Source: Stichopus chloronotus
Taxonomy: Eukaryota > Echinodermata > Holothuroidea > Aspidochirotida > Stichopodidae
Direction of reading: 5' to 3'
Assembly (NCBI GenBank): GCA_021234535.1
Contig: CM037840.1
Coordinates: forward strand, 6,210,835-6,274,834
Length of the DNA: 64,000 bases
Shown here in pieces: positions 11,558-25,000 of this stretch. Every line of letters starts with the position of its first letter. The stretch's first letter is position 1. A model generated the notes under the pieces. That model worked only from the letters and a program-made list of their open reading frames with translations. It made no database searches and had not been told where the DNA came from. The position numbers and the translations under genes are program-made.

Positions 11558-14500
11558 TAAGGATGATTTGCTGATGTTACATCTGTGGATGGATTCGGAG
11601 CAACCGTTATGTGTGATATACTGTCAGATTAAGAAGACAGTGTCTGAAATAGGACTAATAATCCTTCAAATGATCTCTCTTACTGTGGAGAAGAAAACCA
11701 TTTTTCATTCTTATTTTTTAACATCTAAATACTATTTGACTAAATATGTCCATTTTAATATCCTGTTGATGTATGATATTTGTCAGTCATGTACTTGAAC
11801 TGTTAAGTCCTTGTTTTTTTTTGTTTTTTTTTTACCTTTTTCAGCAAGAGTTGGCATATTTCACCTTTGAGAGCTTTTTTGTTCAGGTATGAGTCATTAA
11901 TTTGAATTACACCTAATCTTTTTAACATTGAAGGATGCAACTGAAGCATGGGTGAGCTTAATTTGAAGAAAAGGCTATTAATAACTATGACATGTAAATA
12001 GAGACTTATTACAGAACAATAGGAGTAACAAACCAAGATGTCATAAATAAGCAAGGAATCAATTGTAGAAGGAAATCTTAGTTTATGGTCATTGCAGACA
12101 TGCTTTTCTGTAATACTGTGACTACCCCTGAGAGCCATCTCATGTCCAAGATATACAGCACTGTTTGTATATGTTAGGAAACCTATGTTGAGTTAAATCT
12201 GCAGCTCTACCATACACTTTGTGGATATCATTGAGTCTTTTTTCAGCCAAGATTACATCCAGAATCTGATACTTTGAACAGCTTTACTTCATGCTTTGAC
12301 TGCTTGATTCATGGTGCTTCTTATCTAATCCAGGTTTATTGAGCATCAAATCTCATTATGCCAATATGTTATATTGGAGGTTTTAAACAATGACTCACAC
12401 TTGATTTTATGATTTTGTATTTTAAGTGTTTCCAAACTCAACTTGTTATTGGGTATCTACCTGATAAGGCTTGCAGAAAATGGTTGATAGGACCAACAGA
12501 TTTGTCTAATAATCAACATTGACTGAGATGGTTAACAGGTGGTGGTAATACCTGGCACTTACTTTGGTTGATGTATAACATTCTTAGATAATGTGTGGTT
12601 TTGTGAAACTTACACAACCATCCATGTTGTTGTTGTACATATAGTATTATTACCCTTATAAAGGATGGATGCATTGCTGGTATTACAAGGGAGAACAATA
12701 TGTCTTTTGTTCTCCACCTGATAAAAACCAATTGTCGTTTGGAGAGTAGATGCATAGCTGTCACAAGGTTACTGGCAATGTGAAATTTTCAATCTACATC
12801 ATTTGCAGGCATGTTAGTGGGGGCTGAATGCGAATTGTTCATTTGTTATCTACGGACATACATCAATGGACTTTGATCAAGCATGTGAGGAAAGGCCTTT
12901 CCATGCGTAGCGACAACCATAGATATAGACAGAAGAAGCTGCAGACAACACATTACGTTTGATAAGTAATGCATGTGTTGGTGCTGCCCAAGGAAGCTAG
13001 CAATGCAGGTAAATATGAGATTAATGATTCAGCCCTACACAAATTTGAGCAAAATCAGAAACTGCACTTCTGTATTCCGCAGGAAAGAAGAACACAACAG
13101 CACTAATTGGAAATGTAGAACCCTCACATCCCTGCATTTGACTGACTATGGTTGAGTTATACAATTGACATGTGAAACATTTGACAAACTACTGAATCAG
13201 TAGAAGGCATGCAGGCAGGCAATCTATTTCTCTCTTTTAATTCTCTGTATTTTGACATAACTTTCATTTAATTACACATATGACTATTTGATAAATTTTG
13301 CAGAAAACATGAAACTGGTGAGACTGAGTGCACAGAGAATGATGGTTTTTCTTGCAGTTACCTTAATGTTTTTAAGTGGAAGACAATGTCTACCATCCCT
13401 GCTGCTCCTTGCAAGGATGGTATCTTGGGCTTGTTGCCCTTTTGATGGATAGACCTACTACATTTATTTTCTTGACACTGAGGTTCATTTACTGGTCACA
13501 TAAGTTACATTCTGAACCTGAAGATCCGATATAAATGATTATATCCTAAGATGTAGGTAGTTGTACCAAATTACATATCTGTCCCTCAGTGAATAGATGC
13601 AGGGAGGTCAGTGTGGGAGAAGAAAGTCAATAATATAACAGGGTGTAGCAACTCCCTGACTACAGCTTTAGAACTACAGTCTAATAATTAATCACAAGTG
13701 GGCCATCTCCTTAATAAATATCCGAGTGGGCCGCCATTGGGCAATTGAGCTGATCATCCAGTCTAATTTTGGTAACACTAATTTTGTAACAATTACCTGA
13801 TTTTCAATGTAACCATGTGACACTTACAAACTTTGTAACAATATCTGATTTGCAATGCACTGTACGTTTATTTAAGGCCAGTTGCTCAAATATTGTCTTT
13901 TGGCTCTGTTCAAAAATGTTGCAGATGAACTTAAAGAACTGAGAGAGTAGAATATGAAACCAGGGTATTGTAACTTCTAGACAAAAACCGGAAGAGTAGA
14001 CGCGTCTGACAGGACTTTATCTCTGAAGACAAAATAAGCATTCACTTTATTCCCTGAATGCTACAACCTAAATACAAAATTAGAATTTCGCTAACTGCAA
14101 GCAAAACTGAAAGCATGAAATGAGGAATATTGGTATTGTTATCATTCTTTTGTTTTTGATGAGCTGTGATGTCTTTATACACAATAAATTATACACCCAT
14201 AACATCCCAACATATCAATTTTCCAACCTTCACTAGCATTTGAACAATCAAGCTATGACATCTTGTCAATTCAACTATTTTCTCAAACTTGTCGTCTTAT
14301 TTTTCATCAAGCACACATTTTAATATTTGTTGTAAAGAGAGGTAGCGCAGTCCTTCCAATATGAGAATAAGAATGTTACAATATGCAGATTACAAAGAAG
14401 AGGAAATGTGTGATGGAAGGCAATTTGTCATTATACCACTCTAATAAAATATCATCACTTTACTAAAAGAGTCAAAACACAGAGGCACAGAATCAGCTAC

Positions 14501-15957
14501 AAAAGCACCAGTGAAAATGCATCAAACATGCATCGATCAGCTGGAATATAAACTCAATACTGTAGAAACAAATTGACCTGACAAAGGACGTAGCTAACAA
14601 GGACGGCCAACTGAAATAACCACTTCAGTCATGACTATAAACACTTGTTTGCTATTCATTGAGTAGCAGTATGAGTAAACCACGTACAAAGCTTGGACAA
14701 GTTGGAGACCACACACTAATATCGAACAGACAAATGACATCTGGTGAACCTGGGTGACATTTGATATATTTTTAATACTGTGACCGCTAATTCATTCCAT
14801 GTGCAGCAATGGCAATAAGGGGGTTGTGTGGGCACATGTCCCCATGACCAAGCATCTCCACAGGTGCCCTCAGTGTAAACTTTTGGAATGTACACTTTTA
14901 CAAATATTTGTCTTATAGAGAGAGAGAATTCCAAAATTATGCCCCAAGGAAGTTACATGACCTCCAGTTCACCCTGTTCAAGAAATCCTGGCTATGGCAC
15001 TGACCACACACACATATAACCTGCATATGAGCATTGAGTCAAGATTGAAAATAGTTGTACTCCACATCAACCATTCAGGCATTTCATGTAGTGAGTTCAC
15101 AATGAGGTTTCATAATTGTTAGCTCTATTTGGCTCGCTGTACTTAATGTTCCATCAACTGATCTGCACCTTCGAATGCAAGACTAATCTGTTGACTTTTA
15201 GTGGTCAGGACATTCAACAGGATGACTTCACCATGGTACATCTTTGTATCCTCTTCAAGCAACTTGCAATTCATTAGATATGTTTACAAGACTTTGAGAT
15301 TGTCCTTCATGGGTGACAGCAAATGACATTTTTTAGTAAAAAGTAAGGTTAAGCAGCATGTACTCAGTTAGCTACAAGGCTTAACTTCATAACATTCAAA
15401 GAACAGTGTCTGCTGCCCCATAAAGTAAAGCACAAATGATAGGGAATACAGGTGTAAGACTCTGCTTATAACACTGTTGACAATGTAGTCATAGCACTTC
15501 GTGTACATGGTGTAAACAACAGGGCCATGAATGGTGAACTTGATGTCTGTGACATCTTTATTTCAAAGGACGGTGACAACCTTGTGTTCTGATCTGTAGA
15601 GAATCTTCAGAGTTGATAAAAAACAAAAAAACACACCTTTCAATTCAGATAAAACCACCATGCATGCATGACCAGCATTATATGCATTGTTCCAGTTTGT
15701 CATCAAATATATGTGAAAAATCCTATTGATAGTATTTCAATTGGTATCACTCCATTCCCTTGAGTAAACATTACAGAAATGCTTCAATAGTTATATAAAG
15801 CTGAAGAGACTGTTTGCTTTCCCAAACAGTACCAGGAAGCTTTAACTCTAAGAAACAGGGCATTCCGTGTCACCCTTATACAGCTCAATTCTTTAGTATT
15901 GAAACTGTTACCAAAGATAACAACATATAAATATTGCACATGGAAAGAGTTAAGAAG
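11558..15957. other. 3' UTRs and intergenic space between the convergent genes
   Basis: No coding exon is recognised. It must contain the 3' ends of both genes. AATAAA-like words are frequent, so polyadenylation sites cannot be fixed by eye. TTTATT at 15557-15562 (AATAAA on the - strand) lies about 400 bases past the MTMR9 stop and is a reasonable candidate. Confidence 0.5.
15557..15562 (-). terminator. Candidate MTMR9 polyadenylation signal AATAAA
   Basis: It is the first good AATAAA on the - strand downstream of the MTMR9 stop codon that I noticed. No transcript evidence supports it. Confidence 0.3.
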
Positions 15958-16012
15958 TTATTCTCCAATGAGGCCTTTTTCTAATGCTTCCTTCTGCAAG
16001 TCAGCAAGTTCT
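15958..16012 (-). CDS. MTMR9: MTMR9 exon 14, C-terminus and stop
   Basis: It encodes ELADLQKEALEKGLIGE, then TAA at 15958-15960. In vertebrates this coiled coil mediates pairing with MTMR6/7/8. Acceptor CTTTTCAG. Confidence 0.92.
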
Positions 16013-19000
16013 CTGAAAAGAAAACAATTATGACAATGTCAAGGAAAAATCACAGCAACATGTTTAGTTTATCAAAACTAATCTGGATCAAAGGTAATAG
16101 GTCACAAACTCAGTTATAACCTCGCTGGATTGCAAGCTTTGCCGCCATGTATACCTTCTTTTGCATAGGATGTAAATATGTGCTTTTACTTATGTGATAC
16201 AACAGGAAATTGTTTACGACTTGAAGCACATATTTTGACTGCAGTAGCTGTGAAACTACCTTTTTTTTTTTCCCTTTTAGAACAGGATTCTTATTATACG
16301 GGGTAAACAAACTTGCAAGTTCTTGCAAGAAAACCTGGAAAGGAGGTTTCAAACCTGAAGGTTGTGAACGTGCCTAGCTGATTTTGAAAAGAGTTTATAA
16401 CGTAGGAAGCTGTAGATGAAATCTTAAGAGTTGGCAAGTCTGAAAGGTGTACCCACCACTCAATAGCTATGTTAAAGGTTTGTTGCAGAACTCCATTACC
16501 ATGTAATACAAATTATCCAGTAGTAGGCCTTCAGGATTCACATCAAGACAACTCTAAGTTACAATCATACTCTCTATGTATGTGTTCAATACATACCAGC
16601 TGCTTACCTCCTGAGAGCATTGACTTTAAGTCTACATTCTTTGTCTTCTTTCATTACATCCAATATTGCTCCCCACACAGCAGCTTTTGGTGCAGGATCA
16701 ATGTCCCATCTCAAGTAAGTACTTTCCCATAGACTCTGAAGGTCAATATAAAATATACTATTATTTACATGTGACCTCTACATATAAAGTTGTATGGATC
16801 GAGTCATGAATGGATCCATGAACTACAATCTGCATTTTTTTTTATCAATCATATGCCACACTTGGTTCTACAGTACCTATCCTCAAGAAGTGTACTATTT
16901 TACGTTCTTGCTGGGAACTAATGTCAACTAATGTGGCCAGTTACAACATACTTAAAATCTGATTAACTGATTATTGCTTACATCGTAACCTCATTACTGA
17001 TCTCAAGATTAAAAGCATCGAGTATGCACAGGTATAGCATTTATTTCCACACTGAATTATGATCCAAGTTAGTGTCCATTATGAATCCTGTTTACCTGAG
17101 GAAACCATTGATCTCTGCTGGACAAAACCTACTTTCACCCATTCAGTAGGGCATGTGAAAACGGTGACTGCCCTTTATTGCGACACCCCTGTGTTCCAAC
17201 AAGAGAGGGTTTAGTAAAACCTCCTGGGACCCATGGACAAAGAGCAGCTAATGTAAGTCCCTAAAACCAGTGGTACACATCACGATCTCAATTGCATTGG
17301 TAAGTTCCCTCATCTCATCATCATCATCCACGTACAAATTAACAAATACACAATGTATGGTACTCATTTGACTCAGTAACTAGAGATGGGTTACGGCTGA
17401 TTCTTAAGATATTGATGCCTTCCAAAGCTTGCTTAACTTATGAAAGAGTTCCATTTTGGAAGGGGTCAGTAGTTGTTGGGGAAATTTCAGGACCTTTTCA
17501 GGTTGAACATGGACTACAACTGGGATGTGTCATTGCAACAACTCTCCCATATATTCCTCAGTGCTGTCCTCGAGTAGACCTTCAAGCGCATCAGTGTAGG
17601 ATTCTAAATCTAGAAGAGATGGAAACTGATTCCTTGCTAAGAGCAAAGGGAATCAATGCGATGTTGAGTCCTGTGTGTGTGTATGTGATGCCTTGCTTGT
17701 AAACACGATATCTCACGAGGGGCAACCTTGACTTATTTCCTACTTGGTGTGTGGGTTGGTTATATTGAGTAAATGATCCCAATTGCATTTTGTGGTGGTC
17801 AAAGGTCATTTAAGGTCACCAGAGGACAAACTGTGAAACCCTTGTACGTACTATGTACACGCTATATCTCAAGAAATATAGCTGTGACTAATTTCATACT
17901 TTGTGTATTGGTTAGTCATATTAATTAGATGATCCCTATTATTTTTGGTAAAGGTCAAAGGCCGTTTGAGGTCATGAGAGGCCAAAATGTGAAAATGTTG
18001 TAAACACAATATTTCAAGAAGGGTAATGATGACTAAATGTTATTAGTGTGTGGGTTGCTCTAAGTAAGATGATCCCTATTAGTTTTTGTGAAGGTCATTT
18101 GAGGTCATCAGAGATCAAACTGTGAAAACCTTATAAATGCAGTATCTCAAGAAGTGTGATCTTGACTAATTTCATACTTGGTTTGCAGGTTGGTCATAGT
18201 GGGTAGATGAGCCCTATTGTTTTGGGTGAAGGTCAAAGGTCATCAGACGTCAAACTGTGAAAACCTTGTGAACATAGTATCTCAAGAAGTGTAATCTTGA
18301 CTAATTTCATATTTAGTCTGTGGGTTGGTCATAGTGAGTAGATAATTCCCATTGATTTTGGTAAAGGTCAAATTTTATTTGAGGTCACCAGAGTTCAAAT
18401 TGTGAAAACATATAAAACTGCTTAGTACACACAGTGGTCAAAAGAGCTTAGTGTAGGCATGCTCTCTTTAGAATGATAAAGTGTTTGAATTTCAAAATTG
18501 GTACTACAGTATGTACTGTGTTTTGTGTTCTTCACAAATATTGGCAAGGAATCACAAAGTCCTTTGACTTTCCCTTTAACCTACCAAACCTGTGAGCCCA
18601 TACAAAAACATTGGATTGCTTTATTTGTGAATTGCTGTTTGCAGATGACTCCGCACTATTAGCTCCTACAGTTGAAGATACCCAAGAACTTTGCGATGCT
18701 TTTCATCAGCTGCATCAGCATTTCGGTCTTTCTATAAACATCAAACAGACAGAGCTTAATTTATGTACTGAATAGTGATGATATTTACCATGAACCAATT
18801 GGTACAATACATGGCAACCCTTTAAAAGTTGTGAAACATTTTACCTACAACGGAAGTGTTATATCTCCTGACAATAGCCTCAATACAGAAATAGATCAGA
18901 ATAAGCAATGCCTATGCTTCACTTAGAATAAGACTAGACAAGAGACCCTTAATGTCAGCAAAGGAACCTATGCAGTCAGGTTGGCCTGTATGTATGTGTT

Positions 19001-22000
19001 TGTGTATATGTGAGTGTGTGCATCTGTAACACTTGCTTAGGTATGCGTCTTACTCAATAGGGGAAAGTCAGATGACAGTCAAACTTGGTATGTAGGTTTG
19101 CCATATTGAAAAGGTGTGCCCTACTGTTTTTGGTGGAGGTCGAAGGTCATCTGGGGCAAAACTCTCTGTTTCTGTGACACTTGGTTGGGTATGCTCTAAC
19201 TCAATCGGATGAAAGTCAAACCTGGTATGTAGGTTTGCCATATTAAGAGGGTGAGCCCTAAAGTTTTTGGTGGGGATCAAAGGTCATCTGGGGGCAAATG
19301 TCTGAACACCTTGTTATGCTATGGATGCTTACATGTTCCATCAGTCCCCCTCCAGTGAATCTGCTAGAGGTAGCAGTTTTATGATCAAATGAAGAAGCAG
19401 CAGTGCTTTTGGAAGTACTGTAGGGGTTCACACCAGACAAGTTTTGGCTAGGTCAGTTTATGTCCTTGTGCTCCAGTGCTGATGTGTGTATTGGTGTAGA
19501 TGACTTTTAATTAGTGCAGTGAGCAAGACACAATGAAGGAAATAAGTCAGTTGGTGTTCTTACCAGTGGAAACTAGACTCCAGGAGTTCCCTCCAGGGCA
19601 TATACTGACAGTGTTGGGTGGCCTTTAAAGGGACATAGATGTGATAAGCCTTATTTCAATTTACAGAACCCCTTCTCTAGGGCTTTAAATGAAGGATGCA
19701 CAGCTGTTTGTGCTTTCTAAAATGAATGGGATATTGTTGTATATTGCAGGAATCAACATCTTCAATTCATTGAATTGAAATGGCTTCTTTGATATTTATG
19801 AACTCTAGCATATCCTTTTACAGTATGTATATTCCAAGTACATGGAACCATAGTGCACTTGGGCTGTTGTGAAATCATGCAACACTTCTTCTCTTACAGA
19901 TTGTATGTAACACTGCTGCTGGTTGGTCACATTAGTGCTAAGTAGTTCCATGTGGGTGCATGTTTGTCATGTTTGGGGTCCAATGTCTGAAATGGGCCAT
20001 TTTATAAAAGCATTAAATATGTTTCTTTCTCTGCAAATTGTATGTTACAAAAGTGAGGGTTCATGGTCAGCAATGGGACATATGGGCTATTGTACAAAAT
20101 AATGAAAAATGCTCCTTTTACTTCCTTCACAATTTACATTACATACTGTACATCTGTGCAAGGAACCACAGTGCCCTTGGGCTCTTGTTCCACATTAGCA
20201 CTAATTTATATGACCACAGCTAGTACAAACCAGGTAGAAAATGTGCAAAAATGACATTTTCATAATTATTGGATGTCAAACATGAAAAGTGATGCAATTA
20301 AGCATTGTAATTTGGTGGTGCCCATAAAATGTAAATTTTAACGAAATTACTCAGGATGAACACGATCTGCCTGTTGGAATAAATGGGTGTCAAAACATAC
20401 GGGATTGTTTAGGTGTCACATCACATCTTTATGATAATGTTTCAACAGCGTTCATCTCGAGTGATCTTCATCCTCGACTCATGATAAATTGGTCTCAGTC
20501 TTGAACTCAATGTGGAGCCATCTTCACACAATGTATCTGATTGCGATATTACTTTTAATGGCTGAGCTGAAACATATGTATGCCAATCAAACAAAAAAAA
20601 ATGTATTTTATTATGGTTTCATGAAAGCCAAAATGTAGAAAAGACTAGCTGCTACGTTGTAATAGTTACATTGCTTACCAAGCTTTGTGGAGCAACAGCT
20701 GGCCAAATGACACTCTGATTGGCTTTAAAGAGAGGATTTAAATATTCCTGGAGGATATCGGGTCTGTTGATAAATGTCCTGCATAAAATCATAAACATAT
20801 TATAACAATATCATGGTGGATAAAGAAAAGTGTCAATAGTTTCACAAAGGTTGATAACTTGAATACAAATACAAGATCAAATTTCGCTTGTTGACAAGGT
20901 GTCACAATATGACATCCCAAAGTCCAAATTACATTATTTTGATCTTCACCAAAGCAAAACACTGGAATTCCTGCATTTTATGTAGTTTATAAAGGTATCA
21001 AATATGAGACTGGCTCAAGTTTCCCTTCTGAATAAATACAATTACTTGTCAAGAGGTCATTATAATTTTTGACGACCACAAATGACATTGACTTTGACCC
21101 AAATTAATACATCTATCTTTGATATTTTGAGTGGCCTATCTTTGAAAAGGGCAAAGCCCTTCACAAAACAATATTAAGAGTAGTGCTGAAGAAAGTCTCA
21201 TGCCGCACTGTGCTGAAGCTAGCATGAAACACTTTGAATATAAATCTGATAACCTCAATACCATGGTTTCTCTACCAACTCTACTTATTCTAGCAGCAGC
21301 TAGTTACCAGCTCCAGTGGGCAGAAACTGCTCACTCTTTACTGGTAGAAACAAATCTATTTTCTGTACGTACATGACAGATATATAACCAATTTCTACTT
21401 CACAGTCATGGACTATATTATGGGAAATACGTGACAAGACAACAAACAATCTAATCGAATACTGTGTGTTTTCCTTTACTATCTTGACTGTCTTAAAACA
21501 AACAATATGATACAAGAGTTGTGATATTTATATTCACATTTTTACAGTAGCTCAGTCTTCAACAACCCCTGTGGTGTCGATTAACTATGTACTTCAATTA
21601 TTAAAAACATAGAGGCAGTAATTTGTCAATGTAAACAATAAACATTTGAACCTTATGCAACTGGAAATATTTTAGACCAAAGCAGTATGTCCTGAAACAG
21701 CAGTATCTTGATTTATGAATTGAAGCTATTGGTCAGGGGTTTGAGTGTCTAATGATTCCTGTACTCAGTGAAAGTAGAATATTAAATCTAGTTACCATAG
21801 CGATGTGGTCTTCTCTGCCAGAGCCATTTGCTCTCTTTCTGCCTCATTGTTACAAAGAAATGTCCCTATAAGGAGAAAAAGACAATTGGATTGGAGATGA
21901 CAAAATAAAAGAGAGTAATGAACTGATGCAAGGTAAAGTACTTCAAAGATGTTTAAAGAAGTTGCACTATTGACTTTCCAATCAATTACCCTATTACTTT

Positions 22001-25000
22001 CAAAATACTAAAGACCTTATTGTCAGCAGTAAAGTGTTAGCGTTACTTTAAGTGTAGTTTACTAATCTCATCAGTACGTATCCTTTCTGAGTTTGATAGA
22101 TTACATAATTCATATGCTACTGCAGACAGTGAAATCTAACATTGTAATCCAATGCAGTGTTCTCCAGAGATTTTCACGAGAAGATAATTCCAAATGCTGA
22201 ATAATGAAAATGGTACCATTTAGGAGACATATGCTTGCTTTATTTGAAATGGCAGTATCCTATTGTCAACTTTTTTGGCTTGTGGGGGACAGAACTTTTA
22301 GACCAACTCCTGCTATTTTGAAGTGTGAAAATTTTTAGTCTGGGGGCATGCCACACTCAAAATCCCCTATAGACAATACTGCTACAATTGCATGCTATAG
22401 TTCTATATAGTCTAACATTTTTTTGTCCTTGCTGCACATTGTCAACCGTCCAACTTTAATATATATGAAACATAACTTGCAAAGTTCTGAATACTATAGT
22501 CTTGAGTTAGTGGGTGTGCCCATACTGCAAAGTATCTTAAAGGATTTTTAATAAAAAGTTTGTTGCTCTTGGAGCGTTCAGCATTCATACTCTGCTACAT
22601 GCAGTCAAGTGAAGTACTATACATACCAAACCGTGATGCATATGAATTCTCAAATATCATGTGTAAGAACTCTTCGTTGAATTCAAAGGAACATGAAAAC
22701 TGCTGATGAATCTGTGGAGAAGAAGAGAGGAATTCTCCAAAATGTACATCACAGAAGAAAAAAGAAAAGCTATTCAAAGAACATTTATGAAAACTATTCA
22801 GGATAGTAGCATGAGCCCAGTTATCTTACTACCTCTGAGAAAAACAATAGAGATCACCTGCTTACACAGGATTTTAACTGGTGTGAACTCTACGCATTTA
22901 CAATGCAAGCTTACACACACATGCACACTAACATACTTCTTCAGCTTTATGCATGGAACAAAATGAGAGGAAAATGGTTCACTGGTTTCCTTTACCATAA
23001 TCATAACACTAATAAAAAACATACACCAACCCTAATATGAAATTATCTCGACTTGACTCCAATAAAATCACCACCAAACTAAAGGTTACCTAGTTATCAA
23101 GTCACAGGCTAACTAATTATTAAGGATAGGCTTTTAACCAAATTACTGTTACTTTTTTTCTTTTTGAAAGTGAATGCAATATTTTTATTCTTTATCACTA
23201 CCAACCTCTAATTAGACCCCAAAAAAAGCAGTAATTACCTCATAAATGGCTACTACCAACCACAACATTTGACAGTTAAAATAACTTGTTCAACTATCAT
23301 AGCAGGCGTTACAATACAGTACATATGTTAACTGTCACAACTGTATACATCCTTTGACCACTGGCAGGGAATCAAAACAAGAGAGAAACTGCAGAAAAAA
23401 AAACAGTCAATTTCTTTTCAGTAATCAAGCAAGGTTTCTGTTATTACTTAAACTATCTTGATATATTTACCTGATGCTACAGAAACATAATTCTCACTCC
23501 ATATTTCTTAACACATCTTGCCCTTTATTGAACAGTTAGACAACAAGGTTGCTATATTGAGTAACTCAAAAAGAGCTGCAATGGTAACAGATAGTTCATT
23601 TCAGAATAGGATACACCTGTGGTAACATACATAGTATAACATACATAGTATACACACTACCTGTAGCAGCTAACTTAAAAGAGATGCCTGAACTGACACA
23701 CGATCCTTACACTTCAAATTCAAATTTAACAAATCACCATCAAAGACAGGCTCAATTACATCTACTGCATTAATATACTGTATTTGCATCTACTGAATTA
23801 ACCATACATTTACACATACTGCATTCACCTTGCATCTAATGCATTTAAGTTGCATTTACAGCTACTCCATCTTCCATTTGCATCTACTGCAGTGATCCAG
23901 CATTTACACTTACTGCATTCATCCTGCACTGATATTTAATGCAATCATATTCTATCTGCATCTAATGCACTTATCCTACATTTGAATATTATGCCATACA
24001 AACATAGTAAACAGTGCTCTAAATTTCTGATAAAGTACCTGCCAGACACAATCCAAGAATAGTAGAAAGACGGGTCCGACGTGCTTCGCTTTACCAAAAA
24101 CACTCCGAGCACAGCGACTTGCAAATGGATGGCCACCTTGCAACCACTCTCTTTCAATCAGGGCCTCAAATCTTAAAGCAAAAGAAACTAGAAGGTGACA
24201 CTACACTTGAGATTATTCAAACTTGCTGACCCCTAAATGTAGTGATTCAACTGTGTTTACGTAGAAAAGAAGCTCGCAAATAAAAGAAAATGGAAGTATG
24301 ATGACAAGATTAAGAAATCAGTTGTGTATGGGAAGAAAACAATAAAAATTAATAGCCATTTGAAGCATTCTGCATTAAAGGTGCCATTAAAGTGGTATGG
24401 GCACTGTTAGGAAATGAAGCAAAACCACCTCCAAACCAGACCACCACCAAACTCCTGTCACAAATGGAGAAAAAAACAATAATAATCATAGAAGGGTTTT
24501 AAAAAAGAATCATACAGGGTTTTAAAAAAGAATTTCAAGGATCAAATCACCAACCAGAGAAGTAGCAATGGTACAATTATTCCTTCTAAGGCACTTGCTG
24601 TGTATAGCAAACTGAATTGTAAATCTCAACAGTACAGATAATAACAGTTTAAATACTTTAATAAATATTTCAGACCACCTCCAAACTCCTGTCACAAATG
24701 GAGAAAAAACAATAATAATCATAGAAGGCATCCTGTAAAAACACTCCACTTGGTTCACCAAAATATTGAAGTTGCACATCATTTAACCGTAAATTGGGTT
24801 CAAGATGGTGTCATGAATAATGCACAATCACACCATCATGACTGAAAAAGTTGCACAACGGTTTTGTTTACTCGTTTCTGTGTGACTTGAACACACAGGC
24901 TGAGGCATCTAAATCAAAGATTTTGGAGGTTTCATACCATGGTCCATATCTACACACAAATACTAGTTCAAGCAGGTTGAGAGTTGCTGACATTTTGTCT

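Larger units (their letters stand above)
16736..20678 (-). other. MTMR9 intron 12 with LINE fragments and family A/B repeats
   Basis: About 3.9 kb. It contains two LINE reverse-transcriptase pieces, a family A array between them, a second family A block with a TG-rich tract, and a family B block. No MTMR9 exon lies inside. Confidence 0.7.

Noticed and set aside
22706..22966. 86-codon + strand open frame
   Set aside because: It begins antisense to MTMR9 exon 10 and continues into intron without any motif.
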